A stretch of DNA of 64,000 nt from assembly GCA_039962225.1 (NCBI GenBank), contig JAMPKV010000004.1, positions 124,001-188,000 of the forward strand. Direction: 5' to 3'. The notes beneath the pieces are model-generated. The model saw only the letters and a list, made by a program, of their open reading frames with translations, was not told the origin of the DNA and did not search any database. Positions 37,894-48,139 of this stretch are shown in pieces. Numbering within the stretch: the stretch's first letter is position 1; every line of letters starts with the position of its first letter. Made by a program: the position numbers and the translations under genes. The stretch is from Microcoleus sp. AS-A8. Its GTDB lineage: Bacteria > Cyanobacteriota > Cyanobacteriia > Cyanobacteriales > Coleofasciculaceae.

Positions 37894-38718
37894 TTAAAAT
37901 TTACACAGGTAGCCTGTCACAAGATTATAGGCAGGAGAAAGTGGTAAATAGTAATCCGCGATCGGATCAATAATGACATATTGAACTTGTTGAGTATTCG
38001 TGTTTAATGTTGCTAGAATATTTTTCTGATTTAAACTAGGGATTATAATTCCTCTTTCAGACAAACGTTGAAATAAATATGCAGACTGAATTTTGAGCAG
38101 TTGCCGCTTCTTATCAGGATCGAGAAAACGATGTAAAGAGAACCTGAATTTGCGGAGAATTTCCTGGAAATTGGGAATCTTAAATGTCTGACAAAATTCA
38201 GGACTAAATCCAGCTTTTGTTTTTCCCAGGGTGGTACCCTCAATTTTTGGCATAAATAGGATTTTCTTAAAAAGGGCACTCTTGACCCGTGTTTGCAAGT
38301 GCAAGTAGACCGGGCAAATCTGGAGTAGTGCTTTTTCTTGATTGTTTAACCTGGTTTCAAATTCCCAAGCTAATTGTATGCTTCTGGAAAATTGTTTTCT
38401 TGGATTTTCTGTACCCCAACGGCCTTCTGAACATTTCAAGGCTAGATGTGAATGAGGAAAAACACCTAATTCAGAATCATACTTACCTAGGATGTGAATT
38501 CCTCGATTAAATTTTTCTTTGTAGGGATTGATGTTGTATCTCTCCTGGTTGTGTTCTAATGCTGTGATGAAATAAGTCAACTTTTGTATGAATTCAGCAA
38601 GATTGACAGATTGTTTTTGCAATTGCTGATCAATACTCTGTTCCAGGTCAAGCCTGATGTCCCCTTGGTTATAAGTTTGAATACCAAAAGGTGAATCTGC
38701 TTTATTCATAAGAAACAT
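37894..38718 (-). CDS. Hypothetical protein with weak kinase-like C terminus
   Basis: This 274-residue protein (ATG 38718; ATG 38709 also possible) has no clear family. The C-terminal half contains LFQRLSERGIIIPSLNQKNI followed about 15 residues later by VIIDPIADYY. This spacing recalls the catalytic loop and DFG-type motif of aminoglycoside-phosphotransferase or LPS-kinase folds. The catalytic Asp of the HxD position is not evident, so it may be a degenerate kinase. The N-terminal half is helical and lacks a visible ATP-binding glycine loop. It is AT-richer than its neighbours. It lies 24 bp after the ATPase gene 38746-41571 and may be cotranscribed with it. Confidence 0.5.
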   Translation of the reverse strand: MFLMNKADSPFGIQTYNQGDIRLDLEQSIDQQLQKQSVNLAEFIQKLTYFITALEHNQERYNINPYKEKFNRGIHILGKYDSELGVFPHSHLALKCSEGRWGTENPRKQFSRSIQLAWEFETRLNNQEKALLQICPVYLHLQTRVKSALFKKILFMPKIEGTTLGKTKAGFSPEFCQTFKIPNFQEILRKFRFSLHRFLDPDKKRQLLKIQSAYLFQRLSERGIIIPSLNQKNILATLNTNTQQVQYVIIDPIADYYLPLSPAYNLVTGYLCKF

Positions 38719-38745
38719 CAACCAGGCTAATGGGTTAGGTTTAAA

Positions 38746-41571
38746 CTATTTACGAGCGACATACCAGCGGATAAATAGCTTCTCTGCTTCAATCCAGATG
38801 AACACAAGAGCGCTAAATCCAATGCAAACCAATAGCTCTAATCCACTCAGGTAATGAGTATTGAAGAAGTTCCGAAGTGGTTCAACGTAAATAAGCATCA
38901 GTTGTAGGATGCTGGTGACGGCAACGGATAGCAGCAGGTAGGGATTTGACAAGGGATTTACTTCTACCATCAACCGCGTATTGGAGCGAATCGCCAGTGC
39001 ATGTCCCATCTGAGCTAAACAAAGGGTGGTGAACACCATTGTTTGCCAGCGATCGCGATCTAACAACTCACTTTGCACCTGTTCGGTATAACCGTATGCC
39101 CAAACCATCATCAAGATGGTGATCACTGCCAGAATAATACCAATCCGTACCATGTAAGAGCCTAAGCCCCTGGCGAAAATGCTCTCCTTGGGATCTTTAG
39201 GGGGTTGTTGCATGACGATCGGTCTACCGGGTTCGACGGCTAGTGCCAGAGCCGGAAGTCCATCAGTCACTAAATTCATCCAAAGAATTTGTAGGGGCGA
39301 TAGCGGCACTCCCCCTAATCCTAATAAGGGCGCGGCGGCGATCGTCAAGACTTCTCCGATATTGCTGCCCAGGATGTAGCGAATGAAGCGACGAATGTTG
39401 ATATAAACGACTCGACCTTCTTCAACTGCCGAAACAATGGTGGCAAAGTTGTCATCCAGTAGCACCATGTCACTCGCTTCTTTACTGACATCGGTGCCTG
39501 TAATGCCCATTGCTACTCCGATATCGGCTTGTTTTAAGGCTGGGGCATCGTTGACTCCATCCCCGGTCATCGCAACAATCTGTCCCTGCTGCTGGAGTGC
39601 CTGGACAATGCGTAACTTGTGTTCAGGTGCAACACGGGCATACACGCTGACGTGATGAACTTCTGCTTCCAGTTCTGGCTGGGAAAGCTTCTGGAGTTCC
39701 TGTCCCGTCAGGCAGCGATCGCCCATTTTCGCAATGCCCAGGTCTTGTGCGATCGCCTGAGCGGTGAGTTGGTGATCGCCCGTAATCATCACCGGACGAA
39801 TCCCTGCGGCACGGCATTTTTCCACCGCATCGCGCACCTCCGGACGAGGGGCATCCAGCATTCCCACTAATCCCAACCAGGTCAAGTTGGTTTCAGCCTT
39901 ATCGTCTGAATCTTGTGGTAACTCTGTCAAGTTCTTGCTAGCCAACCCTAAGACACGCAACCCTCGGCTGGCAAGCTGATTGTTCTGCTCTAAAATTTGC
40001 TGACGTTGTTCGGTTGTGATGGGTTGAGCCTGATTGTCTTGCTGAATGTGGGTGCAGCGTTCTAGAACCAGTTCGGGTGAGCCTTTGGTAAACATGACAA
40101 AGGGGCTGGTTCCAATTTGGCTGGATGCATCCTGCACAACAACACTCATTCGCTTGCGTTCAGAGGAAAACGGAAACTCGGTAACACGAGGTAACTGCTG
40201 CTCTTCCTGGTCTTTGCGGAATCCCCCTTTTCCGGCGACTGCCAGCAGTGCTCCTTCGGTTGGATCGCCCAAAATTGCCCAATCGCCATGCTCTTTCTGC
40301 AATACAGCATCATTGCAAAGCACACAGGCCATCAGCAGCGATCGTAATTCTGGATCTGCCGACCCGGAAATTTCTGGCGATGATTCTGCAATAGCCAGAG
40401 GGTAAAATTTGCCTTCAGGACTGTATCCCTCACCCGTCACACGAGCCGCGTAGCGATGGGTATGGACTGCCTGCACCACCATTTTGTTCTGCGTCAGGGT
40501 TCCTGTCTTGTCCGAGCAAATGGTTGTGACAGAGCCGAGAGTTTCCACCGCAGGCAATTTGCGGATTAGGGCATGGCGCTTCACCATGCGTTGGGTGCCC
40601 AATGCCAGGGTTACGGTGATTACGGCGGGTAAGCCTTCCGGTACAACTGCAACCGCCATACTCAGAGAGACTTTGACCAGTTCCTCAAACAATGAAGGAT
40701 TGAACAGGGTCCCTCCAGCAATGACGAGGGCTACCAGAATTAACGACCCTGTCACCAACGTATTACCCAGTTGGGTCATGCGTTTTTGCAGTGGCGTTGG
40801 TTCTGTTTCCACTGATTGCAGCGCCGTGGCGATCTTACCCAATTCGGTTTGCATTCCGGTGCCTGTCACCAGGACCGTTGCCCGTCCCTGCACCACCTCT
40901 GTTCCAGAAAACACCAGATTGATGCGATCGCCTAACGGTGCATCCTCTGGCAAAATCGCATTGGCTTGTTTTTCGACTGCGTGTGCTTCTCCCGTCAGGG
41001 CGGCTTCTCGCACCTGCAAATTAGCCGCTTCCAAAATTCGCCCATCTGCTGCCACCTTGACCCCTGCCTCCAGCAGCATGATATCGCCCGGAACCAGTTC
41101 TTTAGACTCAACCTCTAGGGGTTTGCCGTTGCGGATCAGCCGCACTTTCGAGGATGCCATGTTTTTCAGGGCTGCCAGTGCTTTTTCGGCTCCGCTCTCC
41201 TGAAGATAGCCCAGTAGCCCATTCAGCACCACCACCGCAAAGATTGCCACCGCGTCTTTGGGAAAGATGAACTGCCCCTTCACCAGGGATTCGCGCACAT
41301 CCAGAATTGTCGAAATAATTGCAACGGCGATCAGCATCAACAACATGATGTTCTTAAACTGATCCCAGAAAATTTCTAGGGGCGATCGCCCTCCCGTTTC
41401 GACCAGCTCGTTTGTACCGTAGTGCTGTAAATTCTGGTCAACCTGTTCCTGGGTTAAGCCTTGTGTGCGATCGCTCTTCAGCAGCCAAAGGGCTTTTTCA
41501 GCTTCGATTGTGTGCCAGGATTGGCTTGTAGAGGGCTGAGAAATTTGAGGGCGCGAGGAGATGGCAGACAT
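38746..41571 (-). CDS. P2-type cation-transporting ATPase (PacL/PMA1-like)
   Basis: This is an inner-membrane ATP-driven cation pump of 941 residues. The N-terminal cation-ATPase domain includes [15 protein letters not shown]. Motifs are [10 protein letters not shown] (actuator), [20 protein letters not shown] (M4), [14 protein letters not shown] with the phosphorylated Asp, [22 protein letters not shown] and [21 protein letters not shown]6 [16 protein letters not shown] carries the residues that fit a Ca2+-type pump. Ten membrane helices are expected and visible. The ion is Ca2+ or a related cation; H+ and Na+ pumps of similar sequence exist. It is divergent from the gene at 41732. Confidence 0.92.
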   Translation of the reverse strand: MSAISSRPQISQPSTSQSWHTIEAEKALWLLKSDRTQGLTQEQVDQNLQHYGTNELVETGGRSPLEIFWDQFKNIMLLMLIAVAIISTILDVRESLVKGQFIFPKDAVAIFAVVVLNGLLGYLQESGAEKALAALKNMASSKVRLIRNGKPLEVESKELVPGDIMLLEAGVKVAADGRILEAANLQVREAALTGEAHAVEKQANAILPEDAPLGDRINLVFSGTEVVQGRATVLVTGTGMQTELGKIATALQSVETEPTPLQKRMTQLGNTLVTGSLILVALVIAGGTLFNPSLFEELVKVSLSMAVAVVPEGLPAVITVTLALGTQRMVKRHALIRKLPAVETLGSVTTICSDKTGTLTQNKMVVQAVHTHRYAARVTGEGYSPEGKFYPLAIAESSPEISGSADPELRSLLMACVLCNDAVLQKEHGDWAILGDPTEGALLAVAGKGGFRKDQEEQQLPRVTEFPFSSERKRMSVVVQDASSQIGTSPFVMFTKGSPELVLERCTHIQQDNQAQPITTEQRQQILEQNNQLASRGLRVLGLASKNLTELPQDSDDKAETNLTWLGLVGMLDAPRPEVRDAVEKCRAAGIRPVMITGDHQLTAQAIAQDLGIAKMGDRCLTGQELQKLSQPELEAEVHHVSVYARVAPEHKLRIVQALQQQGQIVAMTGDGVNDAPALKQADIGVAMGITGTDVSKEASDMVLLDDNFATIVSAVEEGRVVYINIRRFIRYILGSNIGEVLTIAAAPLLGLGGVPLSPLQILWMNLVTDGLPALALAVEPGRPIVMQQPPKDPKESIFARGLGSYMVRIGIILAVITILMMVWAYGYTEQVQSELLDRDRWQTMVFTTLCLAQMGHALAIRSNTRLMVEVNPLSNPYLLLSVAVTSILQLMLIYVEPLRNFFNTHYLSGLELLVCIGFSALVFIWIEAEKLFIRWYVARK

Positions 41572-41731
41572 GGGTCAACGCTCTTGCACTAAAAATTAGT
41601 TCTTATAAGCTAACATTGCACTATTTTTAGGTGCAAGTAGAGTGCATCGAAAATTCTTTTGGGGTGGTAAGGAAAAAGTAAATGGTTTCTCCGTGTAAGG
41701 CTGGCTTAAGGGTGAGGATGATAGGTTGAGC

Positions 41732-42847
41732 ATGATGAACGATACGTTTAAGCCGCAGGGGTTGATTGGCAGGCAGGCTGAGCTAAAGCAAATCTGTGCA
41801 ATTTTGGCGGCTGACCAGGATTTGATGCTGACTGGTGTGACTGGAAGTGGGAGGCGATCGCTGATTCGCTATGCAGCACAGCAAATTGGAGCCAGAGTTT
41901 TGGAGATTGATTGCCTACGAGCCACCACCTCTTCTCGCTTTTTAGAGCTGTTGGCAGAAGGGATGCTTCATATCTTTGCAACACCGGAAGAACGAACGTT
42001 AATAGAGCAGTGGGCTTCTGCCTATCCTCTGCAATTAGAACAAGCAACAGCCCATCAAGCCCGTTTTGTTTGGCAGGTTCCCCTCAATGATGAATGGCTG
42101 ATCCTGGAAGCCTTATTGAAGCTTCCCCAGGTCATAGCAGAACAGTTAAGCGGTCGAGTGGTGTTTGTCTTCCAGAATTTCCCCCATATTCGTTCTTGGG
42201 ATCGGGCAGGTCGATGGGAATCCTATTTGCGACAGGAAATTCAACAGCAAAATCGAGTCAGCTATGTTGTCCTGGCAACAACACCAGAAGACTGGGTGGA
42301 AAGTAGCCCGGTTCAAATAGTTTCCCTGCTTCCCCTGCAACATCAGGAACTTGAAACGTGGCTCGTTGAAGCAATGGCAGCAGAAGGATTGAAGTTTGAA
42401 GGGGATGCCCTGGAATTATTTCTAGATTACACGCAGGGGCATGTGGGAGATGCGATCGCCTTAGCGCGGCGAATTTGGAGTGACCATCGTTGCTTTTATC
42501 AGGATGAAGAAACCCGATTTTCGTTGCCATCTTCTCCAAAACTCATCCAACTCCATCACGTCCATCGCAGCACATTAAGATTGGTCGAGGATCTGTCTGT
42601 TACCTTTGAATCTCTTCTACTTCTCCTGCCTCCCATTCAGGCACGGGTTCTGGAAAGTTTAGCGATCGATCCGACTGATAGCCCTCATTCACGCCCCTAT
42701 CTTCAGAAACACCAGTTTTCAAGAGGAGGTGGGTTTCAGGGGGCGCTTACAGGATTAGAACAGAAAGGATTAATTTATGGAGCCAAAGTAGGGTATCGAG
42801 TTGCAATGCCACTTTTATCGTTTTGGCTGAAACATCGCCTTTTATAA
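41732..42847 (+). CDS. AAA/STAND-like ATPase with altered P-loop
   Basis: This 371-residue protein (ATG 41732; TTG 41726 is less likely) begins GLIGRQAELKQICAILAADQ, typical of AAA/STAND NTPases. The expected Walker A is GVTGSGRRSLIRYA, with Arg where Lys is normal. A Walker B-like strand VVFVFQNFPHIRSW lacks the usual acidic pair. A winged-helix segment near the C terminus (ALTGLEQKGLIYGAKVGYRV) fits MCM-like wHTH. The altered motifs suggest weak or no ATPase activity. It is divergent from the cation-ATPase gene, but no link in function is shown. Confidence 0.65.
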   Translation: MMNDTFKPQGLIGRQAELKQICAILAADQDLMLTGVTGSGRRSLIRYAAQQIGARVLEIDCLRATTSSRFLELLAEGMLHIFATPEERTLIEQWASAYPLQLEQATAHQARFVWQVPLNDEWLILEALLKLPQVIAEQLSGRVVFVFQNFPHIRSWDRAGRWESYLRQEIQQQNRVSYVVLATTPEDWVESSPVQIVSLLPLQHQELETWLVEAMAAEGLKFEGDALELFLDYTQGHVGDAIALARRIWSDHRCFYQDEETRFSLPSSPKLIQLHHVHRSTLRLVEDLSVTFESLLLLLPPIQARVLESLAIDPTDSPHSRPYLQKHQFSRGGGFQGALTGLEQKGLIYGAKVGYRVAMPLLSFWLKHRLL

Positions 42848-43031
42848 CTTCAGAACGTTTGAGAGTATTCCGACGATATAGGTTCACAATATTTCAAGAA
42901 GCCTCCAGACCGTTAGAACCGTCGCTATTTACCCATTGATCCTGCGATCGCAACAATTATCCTAAAACAGACCCTAAACTCCCTGCTGGGGAAGAAGAAA
43001 AAGGAGAATGAACACAGCAAATCAGGCTATG

Positions 43032-43078
43032 ATCCCCCCTAACCCTCCTCGTATGATCTCCGGTTAAAAAGGGGGGAA
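43032..43078. repeat. Dispersed GATCCCCCC palindromic repeat, copy 1
   Basis: It starts GATCCCCCCTAACCCTCCTC and ends TTAAAAAGGGGGG, forming a C-run/G-run inverted repeat. Related copies lie at 47093-47268 (split by a MITE) and 53103-53178 (opposite strand). It is common in cyanobacterial intergenic DNA and may act as a terminator of the flanking convergent genes. Confidence 0.6.
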
Positions 43079-43094
43079 CAAGAGTAAAAAAGAA

Positions 43095-44486
43095 TTACCG
43101 ACGTGCTACACCATCTTGTCGTGCCGCACGCTGCACAGCACCGGCAACGGCTGTTACGACTCGCTCATCAAATACGGAAGGAATGATGTGTTCTCGGTCT
43201 AAATCTGAGGCATGAATCAAAGAGGCGATCGCATTCGCCGCTTCTAAGTACATATTGGTAGTAATTGCCTGTGCGCGACAGTCTAAAGCACCGCGAAAAA
43301 TTCCCGGAAAGGCGAGGACGTTATTTATTTGATTTGGGTAATCACTCCGACCAGTTGCCATCACAGCAACATCATGCTCCACTAATTCTGGTTGAATTTC
43401 TGGGATGGGATTTGCCATCGCCATGACAATCGGTTTTTTAGCCATCGACAGCACCATCTGTGGCGTTACGACATGGGGGACGCTAACCCCCAAAAACACA
43501 TCGGCACCGGACATGGCACCAGCGAGGGAACCCGCCGCATCAACGGCAAATTCTTTCTTTTGCAGCGTTAAGTCAGCACGGCTTTTGGAGAGGATGCCTT
43601 GAGAGTCACACATTAAGATGGTCTTAGCACCGGCTTTCCGCAGTAAGCGGGCGATCGCAATTCCAGCCGCACCAGCCCCATTAATCACAATCCTCACGTC
43701 CTCCATAGATTTGTGTACCAGCTTCAAGGCGTTAATCAAGGCCGCGAGACTGACAATCGCTGTACCATGTTGGTCATCGTGAAACACAGGAATATCTAAT
43801 TCCCGCCGCAGTCGCTCTTCGATTTCAAAGCAGCGTGGAGCACTGATATCTTCCAGGTTGACACCCCCAAATACGGGAGCGATATTCTTGACAGTTTCGA
43901 CAATTTGGTCTGTACTTTGGTTCGCCACGCAGATGGGAAAAGCATCAATACCCGCAAACTTTTTAAACAGCATGGCTTTGCCTTCCATGACTGGCAGCGC
44001 TGCCTCTGGCCCCAAGTTGCCCAATCCCAATACTGCACTGCCATCGGTGACAATGGCGACGGTGTTGCTTTTGATCGTGAGGGAGTAAACTTTTTCTGGG
44101 TCTTCTGCGATCGCTTCACAAATTCGACCCACGCCGGGAGTGTAAGCCATGGCTAAATCGGCTTGAGTTTCTAGCGGCATTTTGCTCTGGACACAAATTT
44201 TGCCGCCCCGATGCATGTTAAATGTGCGATCGTAGACGTTGAGCAGTTTGATATGGCTCAGAGCCTTAACCGCGTTGACAATTTGTTCGGCGTGTTCCGT
44301 ACTTGTGGCATCCACCGTAAGATCGCGAGTGGAAATCCTGCGAGTCTGTTCGAGGAGCGTTATTTGCCCAAGGTTCCCTCCCACATCTGCGATCGCCTGT
44401 GTCACGCTGGCTAACATCCCGGCACGGTTGGGAACTTGTACGCGGATCGTCAAACTGAAGCTAGGGTTGGGTGTGAGGTCTGCCAT
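43095..44486 (-). CDS. NAD(P)-dependent malic enzyme with ACT domain
   Basis: This enzyme oxidatively decarboxylates malate to pyruvate in the cytosol. It has 463 residues. An N-terminal ACT domain (about 8-80) has FSLTIRVQVPNRAGMLASVT and NLGQITLLEQTRRISTRDLT, a likely allosteric site. The malic catalytic domain shows DLAMAYTPGVGRICEAI, KSNTVAIVTDGSAVLGLGNL, VFHDDQHGTAIVSLAALINA, and the nucleotide fold INGAGAAGIAIARLLRKAGA. The last segment carries NPIPEIQPELVE. The ACT fusion fits cyanobacterial malic enzymes. A single gene. Confidence 0.93.
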   Translation of the reverse strand: MADLTPNPSFSLTIRVQVPNRAGMLASVTQAIADVGGNLGQITLLEQTRRISTRDLTVDATSTEHAEQIVNAVKALSHIKLLNVYDRTFNMHRGGKICVQSKMPLETQADLAMAYTPGVGRICEAIAEDPEKVYSLTIKSNTVAIVTDGSAVLGLGNLGPEAALPVMEGKAMLFKKFAGIDAFPICVANQSTDQIVETVKNIAPVFGGVNLEDISAPRCFEIEERLRRELDIPVFHDDQHGTAIVSLAALINALKLVHKSMEDVRIVINGAGAAGIAIARLLRKAGAKTILMCDSQGILSKSRADLTLQKKEFAVDAAGSLAGAMSGADVFLGVSVPHVVTPQMVLSMAKKPIVMAMANPIPEIQPELVEHDVAVMATGRSDYPNQINNVLAFPGIFRGALDCRAQAITTNMYLEAANAIASLIHASDLDREHIIPSVFDERVVTAVAGAVQRAARQDGVARR

Positions 44487-44631
44487 GCTATATCAATTTT
44501 GGCTTTTAACTTGTAAATTTTAGATTGATTTCCAATTGTTCAATCTAAAATCTCAAATAACACCTAGCCTACAGGGCTAACGGACTAGTCATTGTACTCA
44601 GTTACACCTATAGGAGGTGATATGCCTTTTT

Positions 44632-45066
44632 ATGACGAGTCTTTACACTGAAATTGTGATTAATGCGCCGAAACAGAGAGTTTGGCAAACCTTATTCCAG
44701 AAAGAGCAATGGAAGCACTGGAATACGTTTTTATATGACCGTAACTCAAACATTCCCTTTCGCCCAGGAAACGAAGTCTGCCTCTCTGTGCGACGCATTC
44801 CCCACGAGGATGAAACCGAATTTGAGCCTTTGATAATACAGGTTCAGCCCAATTTCTGCCTCAGCTGGGTTTCCTCAATTCCTGGCTTGCGGAATGAGTA
44901 TGTGTTTGAATTGCAAGAGATTGGTGTGGGTCGTACCCAATATATTCACAAAAATTATTATTCAGGTTTCTTAACCCGTGTGTTTCTGCCGTTTATTCGG
45001 GGAGATGAGCAGCGAGGGAATCAACGAATGGCTAGGGAATTGAAGCGATATGTTGAGAGTTTTTGA
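44632..45066 (+). CDS. SRPBCC-domain protein
   Basis: This 144-residue protein has a START/Bet v1-like helix-grip fold. The start is TSLYTEIVINAPKQRVWQTL, with LFQKEQWKHWNTF, then strands ending in YVFELQEIGVGRTQYIHK and the C-terminal helix NQRMARELKRYVESF. Such proteins bind hydrophobic ligands or lipids; no ligand is known. ATG 44632 is preferred because AGGAGGTGA lies about 11 bp upstream; GTG 44617 would overlap that site. Monocistronic. Confidence 0.78.
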   Translation: MTSLYTEIVINAPKQRVWQTLFQKEQWKHWNTFLYDRNSNIPFRPGNEVCLSVRRIPHEDETEFEPLIIQVQPNFCLSWVSSIPGLRNEYVFELQEIGVGRTQYIHKNYYSGFLTRVFLPFIRGDEQRGNQRMARELKRYVESF

Positions 45067-45372
45067 TCAGCTTGCAGAGTTCCTCTCCTGACTGGCTGAT
45101 TCGCAGAAACTCTTAAGTCCTAAAACCAACTAAAACGTCATACATTTCTGAGAGAATCAAAAAATAGTTTTCAGCGAAAGCTCCATTTGTCAAGTTGGAA
45201 GGTTCGTCGGTTGAAAGTTGGACGGTTGGACATAATTTTCTGTAGGCATTCCTGACGGGTAGGTTCAAACTAGCCCTAACCTTCCACTTGTGAACCTGCA
45301 ACCTGCATACTTTCTAACCTCCAACCCATGCTGCTGATAGCGGATAGCGGATAACCAAGGAAGAACACACCA
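45067..45372. other. Spacer before ilvD with heptamer cluster
   Basis: This 306-bp spacer is mainly occupied by the heptamer cluster at 45191-45328. AAGGAAG about 15 bp before 45373 is the ribosome-binding site of ilvD. No leader peptide is seen. Confidence 0.5.
45191..45328. repeat. Heptamer repeat cluster with inverted symmetry
   Basis: The left half has GTTGGAAGGTTCGTCGGTTG and GTTGGACGGTTGG; the right half has CTAACCTTCCACTTG, CCTGCAACCTGC and CTAACCTCCAACC. The halves are roughly inverse. This is the same family as the clusters near 28 kb and 33.4 kb. Confidence 0.6.
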
Positions 45373-47058
45373 ATGCCGGACAACCTTAGAAGCCAAGTTG
45401 TTACCCAGGGCGTTCAGCGATCGCCTAACCGTGCCATGCTACGGGCGGTGGGTTTCCAAGACCAAGATTTTACCAAGCCCATTGTGGGTCTTGCTAATGG
45501 CTACAGCACGATTACCCCTTGCAATATGGGCATCAATGTGCTTGCCCAACGAGCCGAGGCGGCGATTAAAAACGCCAGTGCCATGCCTCAAATGTTCGGC
45601 ACGATTACAATTAGCGACGGCATCTCGATGGGTACGGAAGGGATGAAGTATTCCCTGGTGTCACGAGACGTGATTGCTGACTCGATTGAGACAGCTTGCA
45701 ATGGTCAGAGTATGGATGGGGTGCTGGCGATTGGCGGCTGTGACAAGAATATGCCAGGTGCCATGATTGCAATGGCACGGATGAATATTCCTGCCATTTT
45801 TGTCTACGGCGGCACCATCAAACCCGGACATCACAACGGGCGCGACTTGACGGTTGTCAGTTCCTTTGAAGCGGTTGGGCAATACAGCGCCGGCAAAATT
45901 GACGAAAACGAACTGATGGAAGTCGAACGCAAGGCTTGCCCTGGTGCAGGTTCTTGCGGTGGGATGTATACGGCGAATACGATGTCTTCCGCCTTTGAAG
46001 CGATGGGGATGAGCCTGCCGTATTCGTCCACAATGGCAGCAGAAGATGCAGAAAAAGCGGACAGTGCGGAAAAATCGGCTTTTGTCTTGGTGGAGGCGAT
46101 TCGGAAACAGTTATTGCCCCGCCAGATTCTAACTCGTAAGGCATTTGAAAATGCGATCGCGGTCATTATGGCAGTCGGGGGTTCCACGAATGCGGTATTA
46201 CATTTCTTGGCGATCGCACATTCGGCTGGAGTAGAGTTAATTCTCGATGATTTTGAGACGATTCGTGCGAAAGTGCCGGTACTCTGTGACCTGAAACCCA
46301 GCGGTCAATATGTGGCAACCGATTTACATCGCGCTGGTGGCATTCCTCAAGTGATGAAAATGCTGCTGGCGCATGATTTGTTGCATGGTGATGCCTTAAC
46401 GATTACGGGTCAAACCATTGCTGAAGTATTGGCAGATGTTCCAGAGGAACCCCCGAAAGACCAAGATGTGATTCGTACTTGGGATAATCCGATGTATGCT
46501 CAAGGGCACTTGGCAATTTTGAGAGGGAATCTGGCAACAGAGGGTGCCGTGGCGAAAATTACAGGCGTCAAAAAGCCACAAATTACTGGCCCTGCACGGG
46601 TATTTGAATCCGAGGAAGCTTGTCTAGATGCCATTCTTGCTAATCAGATTCAGGCAGGAGATGTAATTGTTATCCGTTATGAAGGGCCAAAAGGTGGGCC
46701 AGGAATGCGGGAAATGCTGGCTCCAACTTCAGCACTGATTGGTGCTGGGTTAGGCGATGCGGTGGGTTTAATTACTGACGGGCGCTTTTCTGGGGGCACC
46801 TACGGCATGGTTGTGGGACATGTGGCACCAGAGGCAGCGGTTGGGGGTGCGATCGCATTGATTCAAGAAGGGGATACGATTACGATTGATGCCCCTGCTC
46901 GGTTGTTACAGCTCAATGTATCGGATGAGGAACTCGAACGACGCCGTGCTAACTGGCAACCGCCCACACCTCGGTATACAACAGGTGTGCTGGCGAAGTA
47001 TGCCAAGTTAGTTTCTTCTAGTAGTGTCGGTGCCGTGACGGATTTGGGATTGGGCTAA
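45373..47058 (+). CDS. ilvD: Dihydroxy-acid dehydratase
   Basis: IlvD is the iron-sulfur dehydratase of valine, leucine and isoleucine synthesis, converting dihydroxy acids to 2-keto acids. The product has 561 residues. Cluster and active-site motifs are [20 protein letters not shown] (about 115-135) and [20 protein letters not shown] (about 188-208). Further family marks are [38 protein letters not shown] and [20 protein letters not shown] near the C terminus. It is full length. A single gene, followed by the MITE-interrupted repeat. Confidence 0.96.
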   Translation: MPDNLRSQVVTQGVQRSPNRAMLRAVGFQDQDFTKPIVGLANGYSTITPCNMGINVLAQRAEAAIKNASAMPQMFGTITISDGISMGTEGMKYSLVSRDVIADSIETACNGQSMDGVLAIGGCDKNMPGAMIAMARMNIPAIFVYGGTIKPGHHNGRDLTVVSSFEAVGQYSAGKIDENELMEVERKACPGAGSCGGMYTANTMSSAFEAMGMSLPYSSTMAAEDAEKADSAEKSAFVLVEAIRKQLLPRQILTRKAFENAIAVIMAVGGSTNAVLHFLAIAHSAGVELILDDFETIRAKVPVLCDLKPSGQYVATDLHRAGGIPQVMKMLLAHDLLHGDALTITGQTIAEVLADVPEEPPKDQDVIRTWDNPMYAQGHLAILRGNLATEGAVAKITGVKKPQITGPARVFESEEACLDAILANQIQAGDVIVIRYEGPKGGPGMREMLAPTSALIGAGLGDAVGLITDGRFSGGTYGMVVGHVAPEAAVGGAIALIQEGDTITIDAPARLLQLNVSDEELERRRANWQPPTPRYTTGVLAKYAKLVSSSSVGAVTDLGLG

Positions 47059-47092
47059 GTTTGTACCACACATGATCTCTATTATCTAGTTC

Positions 47093-47268
47093 CCCTTTTT
47101 TAAGGGGGGCTAGGGCGTGTTTTCAAACTACTCGTTATTGCGTTTCATCCTGGAAGATCCCCTTAAATCCCCCTTTTTAAGGGGGACTTTAAGAGTTTTC
47201 TCCCCCCAATTCATCGAAGGGCTGGGGGGAGCGAAAGGGTTTGAAAACAGGCCCTAGGGGGGATCTAA
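47093..47268. repeat. GATCCCCCC-type repeat, copy 2, split by a MITE
   Basis: The two parts, 47093-47112 (CCCCTTTTTTAAGGGGGGCTA) and 47257-47268 (start of GGGGGGATCT), join to give the reverse of the repeat at 43032-43078 once the inserted 142 bp and one TA are removed. This gives independent support for the insertion boundaries. Confidence 0.6.
47113..47254. mobile_element. 142-bp MITE with TA target duplication
   Basis: The terminal inverted repeats are GGGCGTGTTTTCAAAC (47113-47128) and GTTTGAAAACAGGCCC (47239-47254), 15 of 16 bases matching. TA flanks each side (47111-47112 and 47255-47256). It has no coding capacity. TA duplication and this TIR style point to an IS630/Tc1 or IS5-type transposase acting in trans; none is encoded in this window. 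The interior contains another C-run/G-run palindrome. Confidence 0.72.
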
Positions 47269-47294
47269 TCTATAGCGCGACAGCTTTTCCCCGG

Positions 47295-47891
47295 CTATTG
47301 CTGAAGTTCCTGCTGAAAAGTCTTGATCGCATCAACATGATTCACCATATTGATGCAACGTAACAACAAATTTAGATCGATGGCTTTTACTTCCTCACTA
47401 CTAGAAACCTTTTCATAGTGAAGTGTATTCCCCTCTTCCCGTAGGTGATAGACCTCTAAAACTCCGTCTTCCCAAAACCACACTTCCTTTATCTTCAGCC
47501 GCTTGTACACCTCCAGTTTGTTGATGCCGCCACTCGTAAACACCACCTCGATCGCTAGATCGGGACGCACTCGACTTGGGGCAAGTTTATAAGATTCATC
47601 TGCCTCTCGCTTGACAGCGCCCCCTTCACTTTCTAGAGTCATTGAGCCAGTTGGAGTAAAGTCAAACCCTGCCATGAGCAGGTAAAGTTCCAACAATGCA
47701 GCAATCCTCTTTTTAACTGTTTCGTGGGGTTCTCCTGGCATTCGTCGAATCTCCAAAACTCCATCCAGGAAAGAGAGTCGATATCCTGGACGATCTAATA
47801 ATTGCTCAACGGCTTTAAACTCTCTCCAAGTTAGTCCCTCAAACAAAAGGGGTGATTCCTTTGTGGGTGTTGCGATTGTTGCTGGGGTCAT
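47295..47891 (-). CDS. Uma2 family (DUF820) endonuclease-like protein, copy 1
   Basis: This 198-residue protein (ATG 47891; the earlier in-frame TTG is unlikely) has the PD-(D/E)XK-type fold of the Uma2 family, abundant in cyanobacteria. Motifs are LLFEGLTWREFKAVEQLLDR, YRLSFLDGVLEIRRMPGEPH, RVRPDLAIEVVFTSGGINKL (catalytic Asp and ExV) and YKRLKIKEVWFWEDGVLEVY. The catalytic acidic residues appear intact. The biological role is unknown. Two other copies occur at 51593 and 58706. Confidence 0.8.
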   Translation of the reverse strand: MTPATIATPTKESPLLFEGLTWREFKAVEQLLDRPGYRLSFLDGVLEIRRMPGEPHETVKKRIAALLELYLLMAGFDFTPTGSMTLESEGGAVKREADESYKLAPSRVRPDLAIEVVFTSGGINKLEVYKRLKIKEVWFWEDGVLEVYHLREEGNTLHYEKVSSSEEVKAIDLNLLLRCINMVNHVDAIKTFQQELQQ

Positions 47892-48139
47892 TTGAGTCTC
47901 CAGTTTGTTTCCACACTTAGAAATAATCAAGTTTGGAGGGCGGTCTGTTTATTGTAACTTCTGCTATGTGAACACTCCGGACTAGGGGTTGATAAAAAAT
48001 GTAGGCATTGATAGCCAGTTGTTAGCCTATGCGATCGCCCCTTCCGGGCAGCGCGGAGCGATCGCACTGCATAAGCTCCCAACTCATGAGATATATGTTG
48101 TTACGTCAGTAATCCTCTACCAACACAGGACTTGCCCAA

